A stretch of 32,337 nucleotides of DNA from Thermoplasmatales archaeon. GTDB taxonomy: Archaea; Thermoplasmatota; Penumbrarchaeia; Penumbrarchaeales; Penumbrarchaeaceae. The notes beneath the pieces are model-generated. The model made no database searches. It was not told the origin of the DNA and saw only the letters and a program-made list of their open reading frames with translations. Each line of letters starts with the position of its first letter. Within the stretch, counting starts at the first letter, position 1. The position numbers and the translations under genes are program-made. Where the stretch lies: positions 1 through 32,337 of the forward strand of contig JAUVCN010000024.1 of assembly GCA_030595715.1 (NCBI GenBank), written 5' to 3'. This document shows positions 1 to 8,613 of the stretch, in pieces.

Positions 1-23
1 TTGAATTTCTTCACTTCGTTCAA

Positions 24-872
24 TCACATCACCAGATCTTCAATTTCCTTTTTAATGTCATATTTATCAGCGAAATCCAGAAGATATTCCTTATTGATCA
101 GTCCAGAGATCAAGGCTCTTTTTAATATTCTCCTGGGGCGAGGGTTGACAGGATCTATTAGTATTGTCTGAACGATTGCCTCTTCCGGTGTTATCGAATC
201 AATTCGTTTACTATACATCATGTATTCTCTATTGACCACCAGATCAAGGCCGAGATCCTCCAGCTCAGAAGGTCCGGCCAGGAATACATTTTCTTTATCG
301 ATAGTTTTATCATTTGAGAATAGGAACTCCTCCCATTGCTGCCACAGGATCACACCTTTACCTGTTATCTCTTTACCGATATCCCGATTATGGAATTGAA
401 TGAAATGGATCACAAATTCCTTCAGATCCCTCATAAGTGGATTCATGATGCAATATCCACCCCTTTGTCGGTAGGCCACCCCCATCCGACTCCATCTACC
501 AATGTAGTTCAATACAGTTCTATAGGAGATCGAAGACCATCTTGCAATATCTCTCATGGTATTTCCTTTACTCAATAGGTAGGGAAGGATCAGTAGGGAT
601 GAGTCGCCAAGTGTCCTTTTCAGGTTAAGTTGCTTATTCTCAACGATCAGTTTTCTTAAGGATTCTCCGAGGATATTGTTTGATAGTATCACCTTTAACG
701 TGATCCCTGTTCTGGATTGCTCGACCAGGCCCATTTTCCGAAGATGAGATACACATTCGGATGTCCATGAAGTAGAGATATCCAAGTTACCGGATATTGT
801 TGATATATTATTGTCTCCGCCAACAAGAAGCTTCAGTATTCCGATCTCATTTTCATTCAATGTCCAATGCAT
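24..872 (-). CDS. Archaeal winged-helix/HTH transcriptional regulator, AbiEi-like/nucleotidyltransferase-associated style
   Basis: 282-aa ORF; two HTH-like segments (NISTISGNLDISTSWTSECVSHLRKMGLVE and TMRDIARWSSISYRTVLNYIGRWSRMGVAYR); C-terminus LLDFADKYDIKKEIEDLV resembles proteins paired with nucleotidyltransferases. Confidence 0.65.
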   Translation of the reverse strand: MHWTLNENEIGILKLLVGGDNNISTISGNLDISTSWTSECVSHLRKMGLVEQSRTGITLKVILSNNILGESLRKLIVENKQLNLKRTLGDSSLLILPYLLSKGNTMRDIARWSSISYRTVLNYIGRWSRMGVAYRQRGGYCIMNPLMRDLKEFVIHFIQFHNRDIGKEITGKGVILWQQWEEFLFSNDKTIDKENVFLAGPSELEDLGLDLVVNREYMMYSKRIDSITPEEAIVQTILIDPVNPRPRRILKRALISGLINKEYLLDFADKYDIKKEIEDLVM

Positions 873-890
873 GATGATATGAAATATGAA

Positions 891-913
891 CGAATTAGTA
901 TATATATAATTCG
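891..913. promoter_or_regulatory. Palindromic operator overlapping the TATA box of the HTH regulator gene
   Basis: CGAATTA-GTATATATA-TAATTCG: 7-bp perfect inverted arms around a TATA-like core, about 20-40 nt upstream of the ATG at 872 (minus strand). Confidence 0.6.
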
Positions 914-932
914 GTTACATTTCATATAATGC

Positions 933-1184
933 CTATAATACTCTCCAACCCTCGGGCCTGAAATCAGAGTTCTTCAAAGCCTCATCTATCTGGAAAAGCA
1001 TCTTTTCTCTATCTTCCGGCAAGGTTCCTTTTATTGGAACGTAATTCGATGGATGGTTCGATCTGAAAACACAGTTGGTGACATCCATTCCCTCAATGAT
1101 GGTCCTTATTTCCTTCAATGATCCTATGTAATATTTTATGAATATCTCCTCCTCTTTTTCCATTTGATATGCCTGGGATCCCAA
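933..1184 (-). pseudogene. Fragment duplicating the C-terminus of the radical SAM gene at 2134-3009
   Basis: SLKEIRTIIEGMDVTNCVFRSNHPSNYVPIKGTLPEDREKMLFQIDEALKNSDFRPEGWRVL is nearly identical to the radical SAM C-terminus; no radical SAM core. Confidence 0.75.
942..1122. repeat. Direct repeat copy A (about 180 bp), partner of 2142-2322
   Basis: Nucleotide match to 2142-2322 at a constant offset of 1200 bp, with scattered substitutions. Confidence 0.75.
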
Positions 1185-1445
1185 TTTGTATTCCTCAATG
1201 AATCCGGTAATGTATCAATGATGATCTCTTTTGATCTGATACGGATCTCCTATTAAGGTGATCCTTGCTTATTTTTGAAAAATCAATTTTAGGGTCCCTA
1301 CTACCATCCTCTGATCTAAATGTATTATTGATCGATATATCTGGCTAATTATATTTCATTCGTTCCACCCTCTCCCTGCCCTGCTTTTATATTTTCAGAT
1401 CAAATGGGACCATCATCAGAGCAGTTAAGATACCACTAAGTAAAT

Positions 1446-1463
1446 ATATGTGCATACACATAT
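1446..1463. promoter_or_regulatory. Inverted repeat in the vapBC promoter, probable autoregulatory operator
   Basis: ATATGTG-CATA-CACATAT, perfect 7-bp arms, adjoining the TATA-like TAAATATATG and about 15-25 nt upstream of the likely ATG (1478 or 1487). Confidence 0.55.
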
Positions 1464-1477
1464 TATTGATGATATCT

Positions 1478-1705
1478 ATGGTCAACATGACTTTGGCAGT
1501 TCCTAAGGAATTGAAGAAAGAAATGGATGAGTATCCATGGGTCAACTGGTCTGAGATCGCAAGGATCGCATTCAAGAACAGGGTTAAGGAGTTGAGGATA
1601 TTGGATGAATTCAGATCGGATAGTGAGATGACAGAAGAGGATGCTATTGAATTGGGAAGAAAGGTCAATAAGAACTTGTACAAGAGATATAAGGAGAGCA
1701 GTTGA
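1478..1705 (+). CDS. vapB: VapB-like antitoxin
   Basis: Short ORF (AVPKELKKEMDEYPWVNWSEIARIAFKNRVKELRILDEF) of the archaeal VapB type; overlaps the PIN-domain ORF by 4 nt; the listed start at 1448 lies inside the operator, so ATG 1478 or 1487 is more likely. Confidence 0.75.
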   Translation: MVNMTLAVPKELKKEMDEYPWVNWSEIARIAFKNRVKELRILDEFRSDSEMTEEDAIELGRKVNKNLYKRYKESS

Positions 1706-2112
1706 TGGACCTTGTTGTTGATGCAAACGTCCTTTTTGCAGTTCTTATCAAGGATGGCGGATCTGCAAGATTGTTATTGCATGACAAGATCCAATTATTT
1801 GCACCAGAGTTCATACTGGATGAATTGGAGAAGTACGACAAACTTATACAAAAGAAAACTCACAGGAACGAGGGTGAATTGAGATTGATACTTTCTATTA
1901 TCAAGGACAAGATATGTTTCATTCCTTTGAATGAGATCATTGATGTGTTTGCTGAAGCTGAATCAATATCTCCGGATATCAATGATAGTCCATATTTTGC
2001 AGTATCATTGTTGATTGGTGCTCCGTTGTGGACGAATGATAAGAGGTTAGGTCATCAAGATAGGATCAGGGTATACTCCACTAATGATCTTATCTGGATT
2101 TTTCCTGAATAG
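1702..2112 (+). CDS. vapC: PIN-domain toxin, VapC-like
   Basis: DLVVDANVLFAVLIKDGG start, FAPEFILDELEKY and C-terminal acidic residues (SISPDINDSPYFAVSLLIGAPLWTNDKRL) typical of PIN domains. Confidence 0.85.
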   Translation: MMDLVVDANVLFAVLIKDGGSARLLLHDKIQLFAPEFILDELEKYDKLIQKKTHRNEGELRLILSIIKDKICFIPLNEIIDVFAEAESISPDINDSPYFAVSLLIGAPLWTNDKRLGHQDRIRVYSTNDLIWIFPE

Positions 2113-2133
2113 TTTTTCACTCGATCGATCGTA

Positions 2134-3009
2134 TCATAAGGCCCTCCATCCCTCGGGCCTGAAATCGGAGTTCCTCAATGCCTCATCTATCTCGGAAAGC
2201 ATTTTGGCTCTATCTTCCGGCAAGTTCCCTTTTATTGGAACATAATTCGATGGATGGTTCGATCTGAAAACACAATTGGTGACATCCATTCCCTCAATGA
2301 TGGTCCTTATCTCTTTCAATGATTGCTCAGGTGATATCAATGTCATCTTTCCTTCTTCGATCTCTTTCAGGATCTCGGCACCGGGTTCGAGCAGAAGTGT
2401 CAGGGCTGCTGCATAATCAGGGTCCATTGCGGAAAGGACCTTTGCCGATTCCCTTGCATGGACCTCTGAAAGTTCCTGACCACCAAGGCCTAAGATCACC
2501 ATCACCGAGAATTTGATACCGGCTGCCTTGACCTTCTTCCCGGCCTCGATCATCATATCCGGTGTGGCCCCTTTTCTCACCTTCTTCAGGACCTCCGCCG
2601 ATCCACTTTCAAGACCCATGTATATCATCTGAAGGCCTGCTTCTTTCAATCGTTTCAGTTCATCAAGTGATTTCCTTTGTATGTCGATCGGACCTCCATA
2701 CAAAGTGACCCTTCCGAGGTCCTTGAATCTGGAATAGAGGTATTCCAGGGTCGATGCCAGATCCTCCGTTTCCATGCAGAGGGCATTTGCATCCGCAAGG
2801 AAGATCTTTCGAATATCCTTGTAGAATGGGTAGACCTTGTCGACATCCTTGATGATGTCTTCAAGTGTCTTTGCCCTGAATTTCTTGCCATCGAATGCAG
2901 TACAGAAAGTACATCTGTTCCAGGAACATCCTATCGTCGCCTGCAGGATCAGTGAACGGGCCTCTGACGGAGGTCTGAAAATATTGCCTTCGTAGATGTC
3001 ATGGAACAT
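2134..3009 (-). CDS. Radical SAM protein
   Basis: Cys cluster GCSWNRCTFC (CX4CX2C), followed by a TIM-barrel-like pattern (YGGPIDIQ, MGLESGSAEVLKKVRKG, VMVILGLGG). Confidence 0.85.
   Translation of the reverse strand: MFHDIYEGNIFRPPSEARSLILQATIGCSWNRCTFCTAFDGKKFRAKTLEDIIKDVDKVYPFYKDIRKIFLADANALCMETEDLASTLEYLYSRFKDLGRVTLYGGPIDIQRKSLDELKRLKEAGLQMIYMGLESGSAEVLKKVRKGATPDMMIEAGKKVKAAGIKFSVMVILGLGGQELSEVHARESAKVLSAMDPDYAAALTLLLEPGAEILKEIEEGKMTLISPEQSLKEIRTIIEGMDVTNCVFRSNHPSNYVPIKGNLPEDRAKMLSEIDEALRNSDFRPEGWRAL
2142..2322. repeat. Direct repeat copy B (3' end of the radical SAM gene)
   Basis: See copy A at 942-1122. Confidence 0.75.
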
Positions 3010-3067
3010 TGAAATGGTGAAATGCGAGAATGTATCTTAAAGTTCCCTAATAATGGAAGGCCTGTTC

Positions 3068-3835
3068 CTATTCCTTCAGTTTCTTCACTATGTTCTTGAA
3101 CCTGGTAGTGGAGATGTAGTGGTCAACCAGCAATTCTCCATCATTGATCAGTGAGAAGGTCCCGTAAACGGATGGACCTTTCTGTGCCTCTTCAGGGTTT
3201 TTCAATTCGATGACCTTGATATCGATCTTTTTCGTAGCGGTGTATTCGGTGATCTCCTCGATGGACCTGGCCACCCATGAACACTGATTGGAGTATACTA
3301 TGTTCAATCCTTCGTATTCTTTTAATGCCCTTTTCCAGTCCATGAACCTTGGACCCGGCCCATCCTCGATCCTCTTCACCAATAATGAGTAGGATGGTTC
3401 CTCTTCGGCAACGACCTCGAATCCGTTCTTGAGGAAGATATTCTTACCTGCCATGAATGGTCCTTCACTAGTAACGACCGCTACACCTTTCATTCCATTC
3501 TTTATCGCATCATCCATTGCTTCTTCGATCAGAAGAGATCCATTACCTAAGTTCCTGATCTTCTTTGGATTCGTCCAGAGACAATGGATGAACATGTATC
3601 CCTCGGCATTGACTGCTCTCCATGCATTCCTTCCATCGATATATTCGATGTATCCGATCACTTTCTTTCCGGTATCGTCCATCATCAATTTCAGCTTCAA
3701 TCCATCTTCTTTGAACGAAGGTCCCATCCAATCGACCTTCTTCAGATGACCAGGTGAATCCGGTTTCATGAAGCAGGTGCAACGGTGTTCGGTCATGTTC
3801 GTTTTATCTATGTTCACGATCCTCTTTTCTTCCAT
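3068..3835 (-). CDS. GNAT-family N-acetyltransferase with C-terminal YoaP-like domain
   Basis: GNAT-like core (IHCLWTNPKKIRNLGNGSLLIEEAMDDAIKNGMKGVAVVTSEGPFMAGKNIFLKNGFEVV) followed by a YoaP/thioredoxin-like region. Confidence 0.75.
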   Translation of the reverse strand: MEEKRIVNIDKTNMTEHRCTCFMKPDSPGHLKKVDWMGPSFKEDGLKLKLMMDDTGKKVIGYIEYIDGRNAWRAVNAEGYMFIHCLWTNPKKIRNLGNGSLLIEEAMDDAIKNGMKGVAVVTSEGPFMAGKNIFLKNGFEVVAEEEPSYSLLVKRIEDGPGPRFMDWKRALKEYEGLNIVYSNQCSWVARSIEEITEYTATKKIDIKVIELKNPEEAQKGPSVYGTFSLINDGELLVDHYISTTRFKNIVKKLKE

Positions 3836-3954
3836 GGAACTTGAAGATGTAGGTTATTGATAATACCATTTCATCGAGAGGGGTCAAAGTAAGTAATGGA
3901 TCTTGGGTCACACGTTTATATTCTTTCAATGTCGTATATTATACGGTCCTGAAT

Positions 3955-4338
3955 ATGAATTTGATCGCAAAGGGTGGAGGTCGGTGTGTCAGTATTTTGA
4001 GATGGACGGCCCGGATCATCAGTTCACTTGTGATCTTATATACACTCTTCATGCTCATCGCAAGCGCTCTTTTCGATCCTACACCAGCCGATGCTGGTAT
4101 TGGAGTTTTCGTGGGTTTTGCAGCCCCTACGATGTTAGCACTAGTATTGTCATGGAGGTGGGAGAGACTATGTGGATGGATCGCCCTCATCGGGAGTATT
4201 GGAATGGGAGTCACGGTGTTCTTCACATCCGGTCATAATGAACTGCTTGCAGGCATCCTGATCCCATCACCGTTCTATGTGTCCGCGATCCTCTTCATTC
4301 TGAGCGGGATGGGGGGTCACTCTTCAGATACTTCCTGA
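3955..4338 (+). CDS. Small multi-pass membrane protein
   Basis: 127-aa ORF with several hydrophobic helices. Confidence 0.5.
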   Translation: MNLIAKGGGRCVSILRWTARIISSLVILYTLFMLIASALFDPTPADAGIGVFVGFAAPTMLALVLSWRWERLCGWIALIGSIGMGVTVFFTSGHNELLAGILIPSPFYVSAILFILSGMGGHSSDTS

Positions 4339-4359
4339 AAGTGTCCCTTCTTCCTTCGT

Positions 4360-4443
4360 ATGGGGATGATCGTCATTATTATGATCGCAGTGATCACATT
4401 CATGGCGATCACTATTGGTAGGATTGTCAGTTCAAATAGCTGA
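4360..4443 (+). CDS. Possible 27-aa hydrophobic small ORF, same frame as the preceding ORF
   Basis: Hand translation: MGMIVIIMIAVITFMAITIGRIVSSNS then TGA; not in the supplied track. Confidence 0.25.
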   Translation: MGMIVIIMIAVITFMAITIGRIVSSNS

Positions 4444-4523
4444 TCTTTTTGGATTTATAAACCAAAACCTATTTCAAATCCTTCAGAGAATGAAGTTTTC
4501 TATTATGGAGATGTGATTTTAAA

Positions 4524-5150
4524 ATGACCTCCAAGAATATATTCATTTCAGCCATCGCATCGGTATTGGTCCTTACCTTTTTTTCCGGGTGTATCGACGA
4601 CAGAGAAGTTGAAGATGATAGTGGAGTTGATCCGATCTTCATCCGGGAGACCTCCTTGATCTATCCGACAACAGGATCATCGGAGGAAAGGATGCTTCTG
4701 GTACTTGAAGAGGATAACGAAACATTCAACCTCCAAGGGGGCTGCATAGGGCCGCGAGGTACTTCAGTTACTTTTGGGAACTTCAGTGTCCCAGAGAACC
4801 TGTCAGGCGCTCTTGTTCTGAACTGTTCCATCCTTTTCAAATACGGGACCGATCGTCCTTTTCAAGAAGAAGAAACAAGAAGGATAGGATACCCATATGA
4901 TGAAGTCAGATGGAAATTGGGGAATATCGACCATTCTTCAGGTTACAGACCCGGGGTCCAGGATAATTTATCCTGGATCATGATCCCGATCCTTGAAGAT
5001 GGAATCTATTTACTTGATGATCTAGAACAGGTCTCTGTTACTTTCGGAGTAAATTATAGTGCATTGGGTGCAATAGGCTTGTATTTTGATGTTGTATGCT
5101 TGAATGTTGATTTTCAACGTGGACTGGAAGGCTTACCTGGATCGACCTGA
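4524..5150 (+). CDS. Secreted lipoprotein, unknown function
   Basis: Signal peptide with lipobox (VLVLTFFSGC), Asp/Glu-rich linker, beta-rich ectodomain. Confidence 0.65.
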   Translation: MTSKNIFISAIASVLVLTFFSGCIDDREVEDDSGVDPIFIRETSLIYPTTGSSEERMLLVLEEDNETFNLQGGCIGPRGTSVTFGNFSVPENLSGALVLNCSILFKYGTDRPFQEEETRRIGYPYDEVRWKLGNIDHSSGYRPGVQDNLSWIMIPILEDGIYLLDDLEQVSVTFGVNYSALGAIGLYFDVVCLNVDFQRGLEGLPGST

Positions 5151-5184
5151 TAATATTCAATATCGTGAAAATTGGCAATTTTGA

Positions 5185-5331
5185 TCATTGACTTATTTTT
5201 AACCGGCTTGGGCAATACCATCCGTCAAACTGTTTTATGCAGTATATATTCAAACGGACAGCAACTTCACCCGAGACCATTTCCTTACCGCATTTTGAAC
5301 AGACCGGTACCTTTTTTTCATTCTGCATCAT
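5185..5331 (-). CDS. 48-aa CxxC zinc-ribbon-like small protein
   Basis: Hand translation: MMQNEKKVPVCSKCGKEMVSGEVAVRLNIYCIKQFDGWYCPSRLKISQ; GGAGG at 5336-5340 just upstream; lies 27 nt 3' of the pentapeptide-repeat gene. Confidence 0.55.
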   Translation of the reverse strand: MMQNEKKVPVCSKCGKEMVSGEVAVRLNIYCIKQFDGWYCPSRLKISQ

Positions 5332-5358
5332 TCAACCTCCCTGCATTCACATATCTAT

Positions 5359-5982
5359 TCAAACAATGGCTTTCTTCATGGATGATCCCGATATCTTTGC
5401 CTTCTCGATATTTGAATTCGTGAGTATTGCCTCTCTACAATTTGCACATCTCAAGTCTGATGAAGATAGGTCTGCACCGGATAGGTCGGCATCTGTAAGA
5501 TCGGATTTCCATAGTATGGAACCATCCATCCGGGCCTTGACCAGACATGCTCCGGAAAGATCTCCAAAACTCAGATCCGCTCTTTGCAGCCATGCTCCTT
5601 TGAGATTTGCTTTCCTGAGGCTCACTTCTCTCATTTTGGCATCCATCAAATAAGCCCCCCTGAGATCCGTATCACTCAGATCAGCCCCGCAAAGGTCAGA
5701 TCGGCTGAGGTGGGCCTTGGTAAGATTTGAACCTCTCAGGTCAGCAAAAGACAGATCTGCACTTCTAATGTCGGCATTGGAAAGGTCACATCCTACCATT
5801 TTAGTGTTGGAGAGATCTGCCCATTTGAGAATAAAACCACGGAGATCCCTACCCGATAGGTCTATACCTGAAAGATCGATCTCTCTGTTAGGTTCGCTCA
5901 TCCTCCATGTGTTCCAGGCCTCTTCATCCTTTTCGATCATACGGATCAATGTTCTTTTTTTCTCAGATATGTCCTCGTTCAT
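5359..5982 (-). CDS. Pentapeptide-repeat protein
   Basis: Many tandem A(D/N)LxX repeats (IDLSGIDLSGRDLRG...ADLSDTDLRGAYLMDAKM...). Confidence 0.92.
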   Translation of the reverse strand: MNEDISEKKRTLIRMIEKDEEAWNTWRMSEPNREIDLSGIDLSGRDLRGFILKWADLSNTKMVGCDLSNADIRSADLSFADLRGSNLTKAHLSRSDLCGADLSDTDLRGAYLMDAKMREVSLRKANLKGAWLQRADLSFGDLSGACLVKARMDGSILWKSDLTDADLSGADLSSSDLRCANCREAILTNSNIEKAKISGSSMKKAIV

Positions 5983-6120
5983 TCTTCTCCAACCTCCAAA
6001 ACCAAATTATTTTCGAAGAGTTATATGGATCGGACTCTCAGTTCATCTTTTTCTCACACATAATTAATAGTAGATGATTATATACATTTGTCAAACATAA
6101 TTATTACGGGTGGCTTAAAT

Positions 6121-6654
6121 ATGCCTGAAAAATCATCCAAAAGTAATAAATTAACGGATAATAGAATACTAAATGCTCTCTTGGAGGACCCTACAAGGAG
6201 TATGAGGGAGATCGCGCGGGAGCTGAATTCCTATAGGCAGACCATCTGGAGAAAGAAGAAAAGGATGGAAACCGAGAATATGATCTGGGGTTATACGGCA
6301 GTTGTCGATGAGGCCAAGCAGGGTAAGAGAACATTCCTTGTACTCATGAAGACAAGACCAATGGTAAGAGAGATGGCGGAAATAATGATCAAACGAATAA
6401 AGGGGAACGAGCCAGCAAAGAAGGACATCAGATTGATCGATCTATTTCAGGTCAATGGTGAATACGATTGGATATTAAGATTCTCAGCTCACGATCACAC
6501 CACAGCCAGGAAATACTATGATACTCTAAGGGCCGTTTATAGCGTTTATCTGCTTGAGAAACCCGTTCTGGTCGATGTGAACTTCATACTTGTGGCAGAA
6601 GGTAAGAGGAATCCCGAGATAAATGATCTGTTCGATCTTGTAATAACTCTCTGA
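6121..6654 (+). CDS. Lrp/AsnC-like HTH transcriptional regulator
   Basis: N-terminal HTH (NRILNALLEDPTRSMREIARELNSYRQTIWRKKKRMETENMIWGYTAVVD) plus ligand-domain-like C-terminus (VNGEYDWILRFSAHDHTTARKYYDTL); the listed TTG start at 6088 overlaps the probable TATA/TSS region, so ATG 6121 is preferred. Confidence 0.75.
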   Translation: MPEKSSKSNKLTDNRILNALLEDPTRSMREIARELNSYRQTIWRKKKRMETENMIWGYTAVVDEAKQGKRTFLVLMKTRPMVREMAEIMIKRIKGNEPAKKDIRLIDLFQVNGEYDWILRFSAHDHTTARKYYDTLRAVYSVYLLEKPVLVDVNFILVAEGKRNPEINDLFDLVITL

Positions 6655-6962
6655 TCATCGATCTCAACTTTGTTATCGACAGTATGGGCAGAACTCCGTT
6701 GATCAAATACTGGGACGTAATATACCAATTATCAAGAGAGATATTTGAGTTAAGTGAATAGATATCATTCCTTTTCCCCCATATAGTGAAAATTCGATAT
6801 TATCCAAACCTGATGGTCTATTGGTCAGTATAGAGGTGAATGAAGAAGTGAAGTTTCCGGATCCGATTGGAAGAAGGAAAATGAAGGGAGATAACAATCC
6901 TGTAAATTGGTGATGGATCCCATTTATTATCAGATAAGGTTCAGATATTGTTAGACCGGTTA

Positions 6963-7460
6963 TTATTTTTTCTTCAGAGTATAGATACTTCTTCCCTCTT
7001 TTACTATCTTGAAATGCTTGTTCAGCGGTCCATCATTTTTGATCAATTCACCTTTGATATGATGGTCGTTGAATAGGAGACATCCATTCTTTTTCAGGAT
7101 CCTTTTCAATTCCTTAAGAATGCCTTCCCCGTCCGGAAGATCATGATATGTATCGAAGAGGTAAATCACATCAACGGAAGAGGACCTTAAACCTGTGTCT
7201 CGATCGGTTTTAATGAAAAACACATTTCTATCGCGACCTTTCCTTCTTGCGATCCTTTCAGCATGAACTCCTGCTCTTTGGTGGATATCTGCGGCATAGT
7301 ATATTCCATCAGGTCCTATTCTATCAAGTGTGGGCCCTATATAGCCTCCGGGACCTGAACCGTAATCAAGGACAGTGATCCCCTCTTTCAGGGAGATCTC
7401 TTCAAGGACCTTGCTCCTTGGTGTGATCATATCCCTTATTTTGAATATAAATGCCATCAA
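6963..7460 (-). CDS. Class I SAM-dependent methyltransferase
   Basis: Motif I VLDYGSGPGGYIGP; DVIYLFDTYHDLPDGEGILKELKRILKKNGCLLFND. Confidence 0.88.
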   Translation of the reverse strand: MMAFIFKIRDMITPRSKVLEEISLKEGITVLDYGSGPGGYIGPTLDRIGPDGIYYAADIHQRAGVHAERIARRKGRDRNVFFIKTDRDTGLRSSSVDVIYLFDTYHDLPDGEGILKELKRILKKNGCLLFNDHHIKGELIKNDGPLNKHFKIVKEGRSIYTLKKK

Positions 7461-7605
7461 TTCAAAGGACCAACCGGGTTGATGTTGTGTAATTTTCTAC
7501 CCCCCCATTAAATGAGAGAAAACTGAACCTCTATTCAAATCCATTCCATCACCTGAATTGATAGATATCGTAATATTATAAAGGTTGGCTATCGAATCTG
7601 AGGCG

Positions 7606-8499
7606 TCAGTGAATATTTTTTTCCAACCGGTTCCCGGACAGAATATGACCTTCAATAAAACCCGCTACTCCTGTCTTCCACTCGTACTCGGATCTGATCA
7701 TCATATCATTGTGATCTCCTTCCAGTTCAAGGAATTCCTTTGGCTCTGGCACCCTATCGTAAAGGTCCTGCCCATGATGGAATTGGATGGTCACATCATC
7801 ATTCCCATGTATCACCAGGATCGGGCAGTCAGCCTTTGCAAGATTCTCTGCGGTGGGGTAATCAAGGTCCACGATAAGCCCGAGGGGAAGGATGAAGAAA
7901 AGGTCCTTCACCTGCTCCATGAAAGATGTGAAGGTGGATTCCATGATGAAGGCCGCTGGAGATACCTTCGGAGCAAGATGGGATGATATGGCCCCACCAA
8001 GGGACCTCCCATATATGATTATCGAACCCGGATCCTTTCCAAGGTCCTCTGTCATATATTTCCATGCAGCTTCAACATCATTGTAGGTTCCCTTCTCTGT
8101 GGGTTCTCCTTCACTCCTTCCGTAACCTCTGTAATCGATCATGAAAGTTGATAACCCCATTGAATGGAACATCTTTGGATAGAACAGGCTTCCTCCCATA
8201 TTGCATCCATTCCCGTGGCAGTACAAAACCGTAAGGTCCGCTCCTTCATATGGAACGTACCATGCATTAATGGAGATCCCATCCCCTGTTTCCAGGTATA
8301 GGTCATCGAATTCGAGATCGATATCCCCGGGAGTGGAATCAACATCCTTTCTGACGCTGTAAAGAACATCTTTGTGTAACATGAAGAAAAAAGTAGATAC
8401 CAGGAAATACCCCAGTAACAGGACGATAATAAGATCCCTGAGGCTTCTCTTGATATTGAACCTGCTGCCGTCGGGCCCTCTCCTTCTTCCAATACTCAT
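7606..8499 (-). CDS. Membrane-anchored alpha/beta hydrolase (S33/BEM46-like)
   Basis: Nucleophile elbow IIYGRSLGGA, VLYCHGNGCNMGG, Asp/His motifs ILVIHGNDDVTIQFHHG and LEGDHNDM; N-terminal TM helix. Confidence 0.88.
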   Translation of the reverse strand: MSIGRRRGPDGSRFNIKRSLRDLIIVLLLGYFLVSTFFFMLHKDVLYSVRKDVDSTPGDIDLEFDDLYLETGDGISINAWYVPYEGADLTVLYCHGNGCNMGGSLFYPKMFHSMGLSTFMIDYRGYGRSEGEPTEKGTYNDVEAAWKYMTEDLGKDPGSIIIYGRSLGGAISSHLAPKVSPAAFIMESTFTSFMEQVKDLFFILPLGLIVDLDYPTAENLAKADCPILVIHGNDDVTIQFHHGQDLYDRVPEPKEFLELEGDHNDMMIRSEYEWKTGVAGFIEGHILSGNRLEKNIH

Positions 8500-8613
8500 C
8501 TTGATCGGATGTCAATTCTTCTATTAAGTTATAAAGGTCCCGATATCTTCTCTGCCTGAAAGCATCCGTTCTTTCTCCAACGGAAAGCAGCAGGGTATCC
8601 TCAAAGACACGTA

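Noticed and set aside
1387-1726. Minus-strand ORFs of 98 and 87 aa across vapB
   Set aside because: Antisense to VapB, which has clear family features and a 4-nt overlap with vapC.
5237-6067. Plus-strand ORFs of 138 and 116 aa with repeats (RSAPDRSASVRSD..., LRSAKDRSALLMSALERS)
   Set aside because: Antisense shadow of the pentapeptide-repeat gene; the repeats arise from the opposite-strand codons.
6058-6104. Direct repeat ACATAATTAAT / ACATAATTATT upstream of the Lrp-like gene
   Set aside because: AT-rich and short; likely chance in a promoter region.
7585-7986. 133-aa plus-strand ORF
   Set aside because: Antisense to the alpha/beta hydrolase with no independent support.
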